64,000 nucleotides of DNA from Scedosporium boydii (Eukaryota > Ascomycota > Sordariomycetes > Microascales > Microascaceae): contig NJFT01000173.1 of NCBI GenBank assembly GCA_002221725.1, positions 1 through 64,000 on the forward strand. The letters run 5' to 3'. Under the pieces are notes generated by a model. The model was given only the letters and a program-made list of their open reading frames with translations. It ran no database searches and was not told where the DNA came from. The position numbers were made by a program, and so were the translations under genes. Positions 44,406 through 55,949 of this stretch are shown here, one piece after another. Every line of letters starts with the position of its first letter. Positions within the stretch are counted from its first letter, which is position 1.

Positions 44406-47400
44406 TCAGCAGCACGTAAAGCAAAAGTCTTTGCCGCATTTCAGCCCACCCTCCCCACATTTTCGAATTGTTCCTCCCGGAGTTCTCATGACAGATTCGT
44501 CTGGGGCGGACGGCCGCTCCGCGTTAAAAAGCACAAACGGTGTCCTGGAAAGTCTTCGGGTATTTCCCAGCTTTGAAGACATTACCGAACCCGAGCTGTA
44601 TCTGCCAGATTTTGTAGGTGTAGAGTTAGGGTGATTGGGCCGATAGGATGCCTGTTTACTGATTGAACTTTTCGAGGAAATGGGCCGGCCGAAGATGGTC
44701 CGGAAAGCACTCGAACTAAGGGTGAGTTCGTCTTCAGAGTCATTGGGTGAGAAAGCATTACCAGCTCCAGGTACAAGAGAGGTAAGAGACCGGTGGCCGG
44801 TTGACGCCTGTGATTTGGGTGTAGTATCGTTCAAAAGCATTTTTGACTTCGGCGTAGCTGTCGGGGTTAGATGACACGGCGGTTGTTGCCGGACAGGTTC
44901 TTCGTCGCAGGACCCAGCCATGGGTTTCCCGGTTTGGAGGGAAAGAGAGGATTCGGCCTGGCTGATATGACCCACGGCCCCATTCCTCTGGTGAGTGGAG
45001 GGTTTTCTGCCTAGTTTCTTGGTGCTCCTGTGTGCAGTAGAGCATTTTAGCCTGGTGTCCTGGCGAATTGCCTGAATTCCGCTTCTGACGGGTTTGGAAG
45101 AGTCTAATTTGGTCGTGTCCTTAGATTCGGGCCAGCCTGAGGCGGTCCTGTCGCTGTCTTTTGGCATCATCCGAGCGGACGTGCTCGTGTCAACCTCAGT
45201 GGAGGGCTCTGAAACGCCATCGTGGGATGCGTGCTGGCGATTTTCCCCTACACGTGGTGGTTCTCGCGACAACTGCGGGGTAGGGTTATCGTGGTCTGAA
45301 TGCGACGGTACTATATCTGTAGGCTCGACTATATTCTCCATCCCATCCGAGGACTGCGATTCTTTGCTGAGCCCATGGGTGGATGACCGCGGAGCCTCAC
45401 TCGGAGGTGGGGCAGATTGCAGCAGCAGCGCATGCGAAGACGAAGGCCTCTCACCCGAGGATGGCGTTATGTTCGTCAAAGGCAAGAGTTTGGAGCCGCG
45501 TTTGAGGCTTGCAGTGGACGTGGCTGATACATCGACATCGGGTGTTGAAGTACCCATTATAATCGAGGATTTGCTGACCGAGCGTGCTCTTGCTCGTGCA
45601 AACCTCGTCTTGATTGGGGAGAACAACGCTGCGGGTGATGACTCTGTTGGTACGTTCTTCATAGAAGGTACTGCGATCTCATCCTGCAGTTTTCCTGCAA
45701 CACGGACCTCATCGAGTCGGCCGCGGTCGACTGGCTCAGGTGAGCCAGACGGGTCTGAACTGGAACATTCCTTTGCGTTGGGCAAATGTCTCCCAGATTT
45801 TGCAAAGTTAGAAACAAACCCCTGCTCCTCATCAGACAAGTCATAGGCATTGCGAGCAAGCTGCTGGTGAGTGTCGTTTGCGCTCGAGCACATGGGCAAA
45901 GATGCGACTACGGTATCGGGAATGGGCTCAAGGGGTTCCGTGATAGAGATGCCTGACGTCTGTGAATCCGGAATAACCTTCTTAGGTGCGGAAAGGGCGT
46001 CGCTTTGAGAATCTCCAGTATCGCACTCAACTGAGAGTCGAGAGGATAGAGGGGGGTTGGGCGGAGACGCTGCTGTGCAAAGTTGGAGGTTGCGGGAGTC
46101 GTCCGACATACTTGAAAAGTCAAGGTAACAACTGTCATCAAACAGATGGCTAGAAGAAAGCTCGACAACGACGCTGTTCGACCAGCAGCGTTTCTGATTA
46201 TCGAGAGGAGCCAAGATAGCTCCTTGGGCCACCGCGGCAGATGGCATGGCTGTCACCGTAGTTGTCAGCGCTACCACCTTGCCGGACGAAACGGTCTCTC
46301 TGCTTGACCTTCTGTTTTTAAGCCCGGATTCATGGGCGGGCATTAATTGGTGAATCTTCGCTCGTCTGGTACGATCTTTCCCTGGCGGCGGCAGTTTCGT
46401 TCGCGGAGTTAATCCGCATCCTCCCCTTTCAACTATTTTATCGCTCTGCCTCCGAGTACCTGGCTGCGCAGTGGTACCGATCGTCTCATTGCGTTCCACG
46501 CTGGTCTGCCTGCCGTTGCTCAAAGACACAATATCGCCACGGTTAACGCCCCCTTTTGAGCCATCTTCGGGGAGTGGAGTTGGATCTATTTTTGAGCCCA
46601 TCAAAATACACTCCTCATCACCAGAGTCTCCACCAGATTCCGGATGGGCGCGGATCAGCTTCGCCATCACAGGCCTGGCTGGAACTCTCCTCGTGGGAGG
46701 TGATGGCCTCACCCGTAGCTTCGGTAACGGATCCAATTCCTCCTCGTCATCATCCTTTTTAGACCGGGGTGCCCAGATAGAACGTGAGCCTTCACGGGCG
46801 GGAAGCTGATAACGGTTGGCATATAAGCTCGTGGCGAAGGAGCTCCTAAATCTTGGGACTTGAATTTGTGGTGCATTCCATATGGGATCTCCTGGGCCGG
46901 AGGGAGACCAGGAATTGAAGAAAAGTGGGGAGGCACCGAAATAGGGTTGCGAGCCGAGGCGGACGGGGGATGGGTAGGAGGAGGTATTTGACGGAGTGCC
47001 GAGGTGTGCCAGCCGGTGGTTTGAAGCGTATGGCACAACGGCCATTGTGCCATTGGTTATTCCTTCATGGGTCCCCATAGTGTTGTCTCCCCCAAGTATG
47101 CGATCTTCATCCTCGCTCGTTTCGTATCGAGGGCTTCGACGGTTGACTTGTCCTTGCGCCGAATGGATGGTGGCATCGTCAATGGCTCCGCCGGCAGTGG
47201 TGGAGGTAGAGCTCCCAGGCATTTCTATTCCAGCTTCGGTCAGGTCTAAACCAACATCTTTCTCATTCCGCATTTTCTGCAGATGGCCATTGTCCACGAC
47301 GATTTCCCCAGTGCGAAGGTCGACCTCATCGCCGACACCCGAGAAGTCGCGCTCATACTTCTCAAAGATACTTTCAAAGGTGGACTTCAAGCGAAAAGCT

Positions 47401-47543
47401 GCAGTTGCGCGGGATTGGGCGAGGCGAAAACCTGGGTCTCGTTTCCGGGATATTTCCTCAGGATCGTAGTTAAGTTCGTCATCGTCCTCGGATTGATTAT
47501 GAAGGTCAAGCTCAAGTCTTGGTCTCTTTCTTCGAGGCTCCAT
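44406..47543 (-). CDS. scm3: Scm3/HJURP-type CENP-A chaperone (1045 aa)
   Basis: This factor deposits centromeric histone H3 (CENP-A/Cse4) and thereby specifies kinetochore position. The frame is a single exon; the Met at 47543 (MEPRRKRPRLELDL) is preferred over one 17 codons upstream. Residues ~20-90 hold the diagnostic segment: acidic DDDELNYDPEEISRKRDPGF, the helix SRATAAFRLKSTFESIFEKY, then ERDFSGVGDEVDLRTGEIVV and DNGHLQKMRNEKDVGL. The central ~800 residues are low-complexity Ser/Pro-rich, as expected for fungal Scm3. The extreme C-terminus has a Cys cluster (RKCGEGGLKCGKDFCFTCC) that may bind zinc. The strong plus-strand frame within 45,094-45,846 is antisense shadow. Confidence 0.85.
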   Translation of the reverse strand: MEPRRKRPRLELDLHNQSEDDDELNYDPEEISRKRDPGFRLAQSRATAAFRLKSTFESIFEKYERDFSGVGDEVDLRTGEIVVDNGHLQKMRNEKDVGLDLTEAGIEMPGSSTSTTAGGAIDDATIHSAQGQVNRRSPRYETSEDEDRILGGDNTMGTHEGITNGTMAVVPYASNHRLAHLGTPSNTSSYPSPVRLGSQPYFGASPLFFNSWSPSGPGDPIWNAPQIQVPRFRSSFATSLYANRYQLPAREGSRSIWAPRSKKDDDEEELDPLPKLRVRPSPPTRRVPARPVMAKLIRAHPESGGDSGDEECILMGSKIDPTPLPEDGSKGGVNRGDIVSLSNGRQTSVERNETIGTTAQPGTRRQSDKIVERGGCGLTPRTKLPPPGKDRTRRAKIHQLMPAHESGLKNRRSSRETVSSGKVVALTTTVTAMPSAAVAQGAILAPLDNQKRCWSNSVVVELSSSHLFDDSCYLDFSSMSDDSRNLQLCTAASPPNPPLSSRLSVECDTGDSQSDALSAPKKVIPDSQTSGISITEPLEPIPDTVVASLPMCSSANDTHQQLARNAYDLSDEEQGFVSNFAKSGRHLPNAKECSSSDPSGSPEPVDRGRLDEVRVAGKLQDEIAVPSMKNVPTESSPAALFSPIKTRFARARARSVSKSSIIMGTSTPDVDVSATSTASLKRGSKLLPLTNITPSSGERPSSSHALLLQSAPPPSEAPRSSTHGLSKESQSSDGMENIVEPTDIVPSHSDHDNPTPQLSREPPRVGENRQHASHDGVSEPSTEVDTSTSARMMPKDSDRTASGWPESKDTTKLDSSKPVRSGIQAIRQDTRLKCSTAHRSTKKLGRKPSTHQRNGAVGHISQAESSLSLQTGKPMAGSCDEEPVRQQPPCHLTPTATPKSKMLLNDTTPKSQASTGHRSLTSLVPGAGNAFSPNDSEDELTLSSSAFRTIFGRPISSKSSISKQASYRPNHPNSTPTKSGRYSSGSVMSSKLGNTRRLSRTPFVLFNAERPSAPDESVMRTPGGTIRKCGEGGLKCGKDFCFTCC

Positions 47544-48298
47544 GCTAATTCGGCCATGGAGCTGCGCCGGGAAGAGGGGCAAAAAGGTATTCAATTATCA
47601 ACTATCACGAGCAAGGTGATACTTTGTGTTATTGGTGTTGTTGGTTTGTTGGCAGCGAATAGCGAATGACAATTGGGGTGGTGGTTGGCTTGGTGCGCTT
47701 TCGCTTTAGATGAGGGGCGGGGGGTGATGCTTGGTTGCTATGGAGCACTGACTTGGGGATTTTCCGAACTCGACACGACCGTGCTGCTTGGGCTGTGATG
47801 ATATTGTCAGAGGAAGGTGAAAGATGGACACTAATAATAATGCAGCTCGGGTAAATGACACTGGAAGTAGTATAGATGTACCTCTTAGATACAAATTACC
47901 TGTGTAGCATACTTCTCTGCTCATCAAATTTACAGTTGTAACATCAACCATTTTGCTTGTGACAGGGAATTTACAATCATCAAGGTCCCTCAAAAGCTCT
48001 ATTGATTAATGTCCTGTTGAACTGTCAGCATTGATTGGTGCACCTGACTTCATACGTCAGTGCCTGGCATTCCTCAAAGAGAGCAGTAACGACAATCAAT
48101 ATTGATCTCGCTCTCCCTGGGAGTAATGTTTGCGATATTTCCAACATCATATCTGCATCTTCCAGATTGATCTATCTACTCCTGCTTCTTCTCTCTTTGG
48201 CGTCCAACCAGCATTTTCGCCTTCAATATTGTCTCGGTCGACCCCTAGACAACGTTGAGACATTGTGAGCCACGAAGCTATCATCCCGCCAAGCAGCC
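47544..48298. other. Divergent intergenic region between scm3 and atg6
   Basis: About 750 bases are shared by the two divergent genes. No regulatory motif stands out. The frame on the minus strand at 47,993-47,706 is not convincing. Confidence 0.4.
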
Positions 48299-49893
48299 AT
48301 GGCGATATATTGTCAAAAATGTCGCCTGCCGCTGAAGCTCGACAGTTCCTTGCAGAACTTGAATCCTGCTGCCTATGACCTTCTGGTGGGTTCGTATTTT
48401 GCAACTTTCCTCGAAATCCTCCTCCCCCGTGATACCTATAAATCCTTGGCCATTGTCCGAAGAGCCTGCTTTGTTGACTCCGACCCTCAGCTTCTTCCTC
48501 GCAAAGCACAGTGAAGAAGGCAACAGAAACCTATCCGAGAGTCGCCCGCCCGCAGGAGAAACAAAGAAAAGCTCTGTACGGGAAAGTCTCCAACGATGCC
48601 ATGGCGTCGACCTTCAAACGTCTTGCTGGCGGCCCCCACCTCGCTCCGCGAGACTCGTCCATGTCCTTCATATATCTTACCCAGTCCCAAGTTGCAGCAC
48701 CTTTGCCGTCGCCTCGCCAAGATGCTCCTCATGCCACCAGACCACCGCCGAACATTGACGACAGGAATGCAGACGCAAATGGTGACCAGGATACGATCCA
48801 GACGTACGAGATGGAGCGCATGAACAAGCTTTTCGAGATTTTGTCGGCTCGGTCCGATATCGACCATCCGGTATGCGTCGAGTGTACCGATATCCTCATC
48901 GATGAGTTGCAGAGGAGGCTTGAGACGGCTACCAAGGAGAGAGACGCCTACATCTCCTATTTGAAACAGCTCCAGGCGGATGAACCCGCCGACGATGATC
49001 TCAGGACCCAGGAAGAGGCCCTAAAGAAGGTCGAGAGCGAAGAAGCAGATGCCATGGCGCTGTTATTACGACTTGAAAAGGAAAAGGAAGCAGCAGACGA
49101 GGAAATCCTCACTTTGGAGGAGGAGGCAGTCCAACTAGACTTTGAGGAGGAGACGTTCTGGCGCGAGAGGAATGAGTTCACCACGAAGCTCACGGAATTT
49201 CAGAATGAACGTGACAGCATCAAATCCAAATCCGACCACGACGCCCAGCTCCTGGAGAAATTGCAGCGTTCAAATGTCTACAATGACACCTTCTGCATCA
49301 GCCATGACGGGACTTTTGCGACCATCAACGGCCTTCGCCTAGGCCGGTTATCGAGTAGGCCTGTGGACTGGCCAGAGATCAACGCCGCTTGGGGCCATGC
49401 GCTTCTCCTCTTGGTCACCGTTGCCGAAAAGCTTAATTTCAAGTTTACCGGCTTCGAACCTCAGCCCATGGGAAGCACCTCCAAAATCATCCGACTCGAC
49501 TACCCTTCACCCTCATCAAGTCGACTTGCAGGGGACCGGGGCGCCCATGCGCCTCCCCCGGCCCCGAAGCGTACAGCTTTGGAGCTTTACTCATCGGGAG
49601 ACACTCCTTTGGGCTTAACATTCATGCATCGTAAGCTCAACACTGCCATGGTGGCTTTCCTCGAGCTTGTCCGCCAGTTGGGGGCTTTTGTCGAGCGAGA
49701 AACGAATGTCAGCGGTCGATCCTCGCTCAAGCTGCCCTACAAGATTCAGGGTGAACGAATAGGCGATGTTAGCATAAAGCTCGGCATTGCACAGGACGAG
49801 TCATGGACGAAGGCATGCAAACTTACACTCACATGCTGCAAGTTTTTGCTCGCTCATGCTAGTAACATCAGCACTCGAGCTCGCAGTGAGTAA
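48299..49893 (+). CDS. atg6: Atg6/Vps30 (Beclin 1), PI3-kinase complex subunit
   Basis: Atg6 is a core subunit of the Vps34 PI3-kinase complexes for autophagy (with Atg14) and vacuolar sorting (with Vps38). Exon 1 starts MAIYCQKCRLPLKLDSSLQNLNPAAYDLL, the CxxC-bearing Beclin N-terminus. An intron from about 48386-48390 to about 48490-48519 must follow because the frame changes; its exact ends are ambiguous. The main exon has YPRVARPQEKQRKALYGKVSNDAMASTFKR and SMSFIYLTQSQV (BH3-like neighbourhood), a coiled coil (LRTQEEALKKVESEEADAMALLLRLEKEKE), then the evolutionarily conserved domain: YNDTFCISHDGTFATINGLRLGRL, PVDWPEINAAWGHALLLL, and DESWTKACKLTLTCCKFLLAH near the end. The length is normal. 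Atg14 lies 8 kb away. Confidence 0.93.
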
Positions 49894-50992
49894 TGCAGCC
49901 AGACCTACTAAGGTTCCTTTGATTTTCTTTCTTCTTCTTATTTTTTTCTTCTTATTTTTTTCTTCTTTTCTTTTCTCTTTGCGGCGCGTTACTTTCGTGA
50001 AGAACAACGCTCGACCTCTTGTATTCTATATGCATTCTTGTTTTTCATTTGGAGGCATTAAATCATGCAAAGCATTCGCGGACTCGATACGGCGTTGGAA
50101 AGGGGAATATGCGGGTGTCATGGCGCTTCCTAGATTTGAAGGGTAATTCGGCAAATAGGTAGAGGCAAGAAGGAAGAAACTTGGCGTGCCTGCTTCCTTT
50201 GTCAACAGAAAAGAAAAGGCACAGTAACTAAGTGTCAACTTCATGTTTCTTAGATATTAAATGGGGTAAAGCTATGAATGGCATGCGGAATACCGAACAC
50301 CGACGCCATGTTTTCTTAGATTCCGCTATTGACCAAGAAGACAAAGAAACAAACGAACTGACGCCAAACCTTCCTCGTAAACGACCATGGCAAACCATCA
50401 GTACAGAAAGCTCGGGGGGTTGATATGAAAAGAAAGACGGAAGGGGGACTGAGGCTATTGAAAACAAAGGTGGAGGGTCATGCGGGCGGGCGGCGATACA
50501 CCTTGAGGGTATCAAAAGCAGACATTCTGCCCGCCTAGCTCATGTGCCGGATGATGTATGGCGCAATGCTCGGCTCTTAGAAGACGGATATGAGAGTGGC
50601 GGTGAGAGGAGAAGCAAAAATTGGTGAAAGTGAGGCAAGCTGGAGCAGAAAAGACATAAAACGACCCGCTGCGCTTCAATCCATAGGAGGGAGCCCTCCG
50701 GGTGAGGTGAGTAGAGCGGGATCGTAAGTCGATCCACCGATGTCCATGCCAACCTGCTCCCAAGCGAAGTGCGACCACTTATTAGGGCTTGACGACCTTG
50801 CTGTTTTTGATAACGATGGGGAATAACCACCACGGCGCGGAGCTTGGAGAATCGATGCTGTGTTCTTACTCTATTCGCGTATACATGATCTATGCCAGAG
50901 CTCAACTTCCGCAACGGATACGCAAAGTGCTGCAGGGTGCACCGATGTTGCCTTCAGTCGCATATTCGCAATGTCGAACCTCTTCCGCTAGT
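49894..50992. other. Convergent intergenic region with pyrimidine tract
   Basis: An extended CT/T tract (49,920-49,980), three near-copies of 'tttttcttctta', lies just after the atg6 stop. Frames on the minus strand around 50,540-50,914 are without motifs. The right part is the 3' side of the CK2 gene. Confidence 0.4.
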
Positions 50993-52599
50993 CTAGTTGT
51001 TGGCAGCTGCACTAGCCGCCGCGGCAGCGTTCGCAGCCAAGTGCTGTTTGAAAATGGCCTCATCTCGAACAGGATTGAAGTAAGGATGAGCTTGAGCTTC
51101 CTTGGCAGTCAGACGCTCCTAAAACAGGGTTAGGTGAGTGAGTGGACGGAAGGAGAAGGAGAAAGGTCTCATACCTGATGGTCGTATCGCAACAGCTTGT
51201 CTAGGAAGTCGATAGCTTCGTTGCTCACGAATCTTTGATTTTCGGTCGTAATAAAACTGTGCCAAGGCTTTCTGGGGAACCTGCCAATAATGTCGTCATA
51301 CTGGGTGTCCAGTTCGATTTCGTATTTATCTAGGTAGTCGAAGAGGTCGCTGGTGCCGAGAACCTTGGCAATTTTGACAAGCTGATCAGAATTGCTCTGG
51401 CCATGGAAGAACGGCTCCTTTCTGAAGATCATCGACGCGAACATAGCCCCCAAGCTCCACATATCCAAGCTGTAGTCGTATTCCTGGAAATCAACAAGCA
51501 ACTCGGGTCCCTTGAAATAGCGAGATGCCACGCGCACGTTATATTCGGTTCCGGGGTGGTAGAACTCGGCCAACCCCCAGTCGATGAGGCGCAACTAGAG
51601 GTAGGCGAACAGCTATGTTAGCAGCCAGTAAATGATAAGAGGCTTCGATGCGAGCACATCGGAGACCTGAAAGTCGGAGACGAGCGTTACAGCGCCAGAT
51701 CGTTGAGGTACGCACTTTTCTGTTCTCATGGTCGATCATAACGTTATGAGGTTTCACGTCTCGATGCATGATGCCTTTGCTGTGGCAAAAGTCGAGGGCC
51801 TTGAGGAGCTCAAAGATGTAATACCTAACATCTAGATCCGTGAACTTCGGATAGAGGTTCCTGAAGTCGGTATTGTTGACATGCTCAAAGATGAGAGAGG
51901 GCGTTTTGCTCTACGGGTTCCAAAGCAACATCGGTGAGTCAGTCTCTGCGGATTGCGAATAGGAACGGCAGATAAGGGAGTATTGTCTTGAGGTAACGCA
52001 GGGGAGGGAGGATGACTGACCTGTGAATCCCTCACGACGTCCAGAAGGGCAACTACATTCGGACCACCAGCAAGATTCTGAAGAATCTTGATCTCTCGCT
52101 TAATCTTCTTCTTCTTCACCGGCTTGAGGACCTTGATGACGCATTTCTGGTAGTTCACCACATTGATGCCTTCGAACACTTCTGAATATTTGCCACGACC
52201 TATTCCCACCACGGAGGGGCTCGGTTAGCACGACACGCCCGCAATCGTATCGGGTCGTTTCCGTCGCGCGGCCGCGGGACGAGAAGACGCAACCAAAAGG
52301 CATCGCCTGCTGCCAGGTAGGGGCTTGATGAAGGGCATACCAATCTTGCGAACAACTTCGTAGTTCTCGAGGACACCCCAGCCTATCGTACCGTTAGCTA
52401 CTGTTCTGCTGGTTCGACCGCGCCTCGGAGTAGAGCACGATCCAATGGACAGGAGCGCGGCAACGGCGAGTAATCGACTGAATGCACACTGCCGGAGGGA
52501 GATAGTTCAGTGGTGTTGCGACTTACTGATGTTGACACTGTCGTAATCCCAATACGACCTGGGCATGTTCTGATTGACGTCGGCGTAGACCCGAGCCAT
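50993..52599 (-). CDS. cka1: Casein kinase 2 catalytic (alpha) subunit (344 aa)
   Basis: This constitutively active Ser/Thr kinase acts in the CK2 holoenzyme on acidic sites. Six exons are read: 52599-52527, 52382-52341, 52199-52021, 51910-51716, 51594-51175 and 51118-50993, adding up to 345 codons. The joined N-terminus is [24 protein letters not shown] followed by [25 protein letters not shown]. The basic cluster [15 protein letters not shown], catalytic [12 protein letters not shown] and the CK2 hallmark DWG in [20 protein letters not shown] (instead of DFG) are clear. The C-terminus is [17 protein letters not shown] followed by an Ala-rich end. Introns are 57-157 nt, comparatively many for this region. 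The gene is complete. Confidence 0.95.
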
Positions 52600-53788
52600 C
52601 GTGGACGAAGAGGGTCGGTCTATTGCAGCCGACGTGCTTCGAAGAGAGTTAATACGGAGACGGGTAGAATCGACGCGCAGTTGGGGAAGTTAGTCGCGGG
52701 GTTGTAACTGGGTAGTATTGATGCATTCGAGATTTGACATGCGATCAGCTTGTTCGCGATGATTGAGGGGTGCAAATGGGAGAAGGGGCGGGGCAAGACT
52801 CTGTTCTCGGTTTTTGGTTGGTGGCTGCGCATGGCAGGAAAATCGCACAGTGGAGAAGCCCACAATCCCAAGCCACAGTCACGATTTAGTGGGCACATCA
52901 ATTGATTGTTGAGGTGTCTAGGTGCATCAGTACGAAGTACAGCACAGGCTTGATCAAATAATTAAAGATCCATTGATTTGATAAATTTATTCCTTACGAA
53001 GGGACTAGAGGGAGAGCATCGGCTATCATACACATCGACCGACTGCTGTGGTTACTACGAGGCCATCCCAGGCCATACAACTAATTCATGCTTGCTTCAG
53101 GAGCTCATACGGAATGTGGGCGGTATCAGGACGACCTCGGGGATTTGGACGAACACGCAACTTGTGTAGAGAAACTCGGGCCCACCCAAACACTGTCAAT
53201 CAGTCGCCTTACTTTGTCCGTGTCCACGGCGAACTTACAAGAGTGAGTTCAGGTTAGATCACACACAAAGGATCTGTAAAAACGATGTGACGATCGACAA
53301 GAGCGTTGAAGAATTCCTTGGCTACTCAGTTGCATGGGGGACGGGGACTTTAAAAGGCCAAATATGACCCGGAAGGGATGGGCCGGTGTCAAAAGGGTCT
53401 GGGCAACATAGGTCTCAACCAAGTCGAGTGTTCATGTCCGCGAAGATTTCGTGTGGCCGCTGGAACTTTCGGTGTAAAGGCTACGGAATGTGGGATTCAT
53501 GTTAGCTTCCTCAGATGACGGGTATAGATGCAGAGGAGAACGGCTGGAGTGATGAAACCTTCAGAGAGAAGATTAGGGGTCGCCATGACGGTGCTATATT
53601 GAGAAGCTGATAGCACCAGTCCGTATAAGGATGACAACATGGGTCATCATGAGGTATCGAGGATGGGGAGAATGAAAGAAAGCTAAGCTAGACATACCAG
53701 GGCGACGAAATCCTTTCTCCGACGGTGGCCTAGGACCTCTTCGACTCTTGGCTAGCAATCCCAGACTGCCATGACCCGCCGCGACAGC
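52600..53788. other. Intergenic, nothing recognised
   Basis: The region holds the CK2 gene leader on the left and unassigned DNA to 53,788. Short frames at 52,978-53,257 lack motifs. Confidence 0.35.
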
Positions 53789-54361
53789 TCAATCGTAATT
53801 AAGGCTGTCTAATCCAGGCTCAACAACATCCCATGTACGCTTCCTTAGATCAACCTTCGGCTCGTGGTTCGCCTGTTGGATCTGTTTACCCCTACGCTTG
53901 CGCTTCTTTGCTCCTGTTTTCGCGGGCTGGACTTCATTTTTCGGAAGGTCATGGGCAGCATGGGTTTTATTCGCCGCGGGAGGGCTATCCTCGGCCGGGG
54001 ATGCGGATGTGGACGGACGCGGTAGAGCAACGATATCCTTGCTGTCTTTCTTGGTCGTACGGCGTAATGCGTGGAGCTCCGAGTGCCTGAATATCTCTAT
54101 TTGCTCATCTGTCAAGGTTCGCTTAACACCATCGGGGTAGTATCCCAATGCGTCGTCACCGTCTTCCTGCCATTCCCTATCTAGGGATGAAGGTCTGTCG
54201 TCAAATTGCAAGGGACTATCTTGGGCATGGCTCGGGGGTAGCTCGACACGCTCATTCGGGCGAAGAAACTGGGTACTGAATGCTTTGACCGCCTCATCCG
54301 AGAAGTGCGCCACGAAGAAGTCGGAGATGTCATTCTTTTCATAGAAAAACATGTTAACCAT
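53789..54361 (-). CDS. DUF3807-like nuclear-type protein (190 aa, start uncertain)
   Basis: The frame MVNMFFYEKNDISDFFVAHFSDEAVKAF is followed by an acidic linker, then LGYYPDGVKRTLTDEQIEIFRHSE, a signature I associate with the fungal DUF3807 family, and a Lys/Arg-rich segment (KTGAKKRKRRGKQ) that could be a nuclear localisation signal. It ends LRKRTWDVVEPGLDSLNYD. A weak upstream frame at 54,542-54,354 could be a 5' exon, but no donor/acceptor pair keeps the frame, so it is left out. The function of the family is unknown. Confidence 0.6.
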   Translation of the reverse strand: MVNMFFYEKNDISDFFVAHFSDEAVKAFSTQFLRPNERVELPPSHAQDSPLQFDDRPSSLDREWQEDGDDALGYYPDGVKRTLTDEQIEIFRHSELHALRRTTKKDSKDIVALPRPSTSASPAEDSPPAANKTHAAHDLPKNEVQPAKTGAKKRKRRGKQIQQANHEPKVDLRKRTWDVVEPGLDSLNYD

Positions 54362-55949
54362 CGCGTGCTAACAAAACGACCACAGCAACCAAGAATTTAG
54401 CTTGGAGAAACTCACACTTGAGACCAGTGGTATCTGAAAGCTTGTCTGTGCAGTACCCGACATGTCCTGCCTCGTCGGTGGGCTGGATTTGGCGCTTCGC
54501 AGATGGTTGAAGATGGGAAGATGTTATCTCTCCGTCCTTCATAATCTTAAAGATTCAATGTTTAGATTCACCAACTTGCGGAAAGATAGGAAGTTTATGA
54601 AGTAGTTTACCTCGTAATACCAGGCACCCAAGCACTAGAATACTGCATCACGTGCGCCCCCTTGGTCATTTACAGGGATCAATCCAACTGATCAATTGAT
54701 CCATTCAAGCACTCCCTGGCGACAGATCAAATCGCAGCACAAGTTGATGGGAACAAATCCACACCCGCTCATGGAAAGCACTTCTTTTCCTTGTCTCTTA
54801 GATAAAAAGTTGATTGTGTAGTCTTGAAATCCCGACTCTTCGCATTTTCTCGGCGCCCGGAATAAGCCAGCTATCAACGCCTGAAATACCAACAAACAAG
54901 AACAGGCCTCAGAAACCATATATAACCACATCAGTCATGTATCAACAATATAATAATATACCTTGCATAGCGCGCAAACAGCATATAAATCCAGAGCCAA
55001 GTCGCATGAATCGGTCGTTATCGCCAATTGAAAGGATACACAATCTCGTCCGCAGCACATCATATGTTGCCAACCCCCCAACTCGGCCACGGCTAACTCC
55101 TCCTTGACAATCCCGATGTTTAGTAGCGATGGAGGATTGCGAGATTGGTTCGTAAAAAGCCAAGGAAGAACGGGGAAGAGATATTCGGGGACGGGCAGGT
55201 GGACAAGGGTGAAAGTGTGATACGGGCCTTGCCACCAGTAGGGAAGAAGTCTCTGCCATTCAATCGCTCATCTTCGTGGCCAACAGCATGTTGAAGCGTA
55301 TAATATGCCAACAGCAGATAAAATCCTCTCAGAGGCGGACATGGACTTGGTGAATTTAAGTGAAAATGGGGTGAAGTGAGTGAGATTGAGACACCAGGAG
55401 TTACCTTGTCCGAGTTGAGCAGCGTTAAAGAAATTCTCAAAACCTCGAACTGTGATGGATTCTTGAGGGAACCCGGAGACGAGCAACCAGAAAGGCGGCG
55501 ATCAGCTAAACGGAGCGAGGAGTGAGTCCGGAGGAAATTTGGTGGATCATGACTCGGTGGTGGTAAGATAGAACTCTCCATCGGCGATGAGTCGAAACGA
55601 AGATGAAAACGGCTGTGTCCATAAATGCTGGAACTGATATGAATTCTTGATGCTCCGTAAGAAGGATAAATAAAGTCGAGCCGGACTCCTTGTGAGAAAG
55701 CTCACCTCGAACCACTCAAGTAATTGCTCGGCAGAGTTTTCATTTCCAGTTGAGCGAGCATATTTTCCAGCGAAGGCTTCGTGAACGTAAGGAAATGTTA
55801 GAGAGAAAGTTCCCTCTTTACATGAATTTTTGATGAAAAGTGAATAATCTGGGTTTCTAGGGCGACGCGTCCCCAATGGCTTCGGATCATGGAAACTCGT
55901 AAGGCAGTTCATAAGAATGACCAATGGAGAAAAGAGAAGGGCGGGAAGC
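54362..55949. other. 1.6-kb stretch, possible unassigned minus-strand exons
   Basis: Minus-strand frames around 55,480-55,410 (PQESITVRGFENFFNAAQLG, ending at a GTAACT donor-like site) and 55,330-55,120 (DERLNGRDFFPTGGKARI) read like protein, but I cannot join them or name a family. On the plus strand at 55,308 there is a 24-codon ATG frame. Evidence is too weak for a gene call. Confidence 0.3.

Noticed and set aside
45094..45846. 250-codon plus-strand frame
   Set aside because: It is antisense shadow of the low-complexity centre of Scm3.
50540..50914. 124-codon minus-strand frame downstream of the CK2 gene
   Set aside because: CK2 ends at 50,993 with a normal C-terminus, and this frame has no start context or motif.
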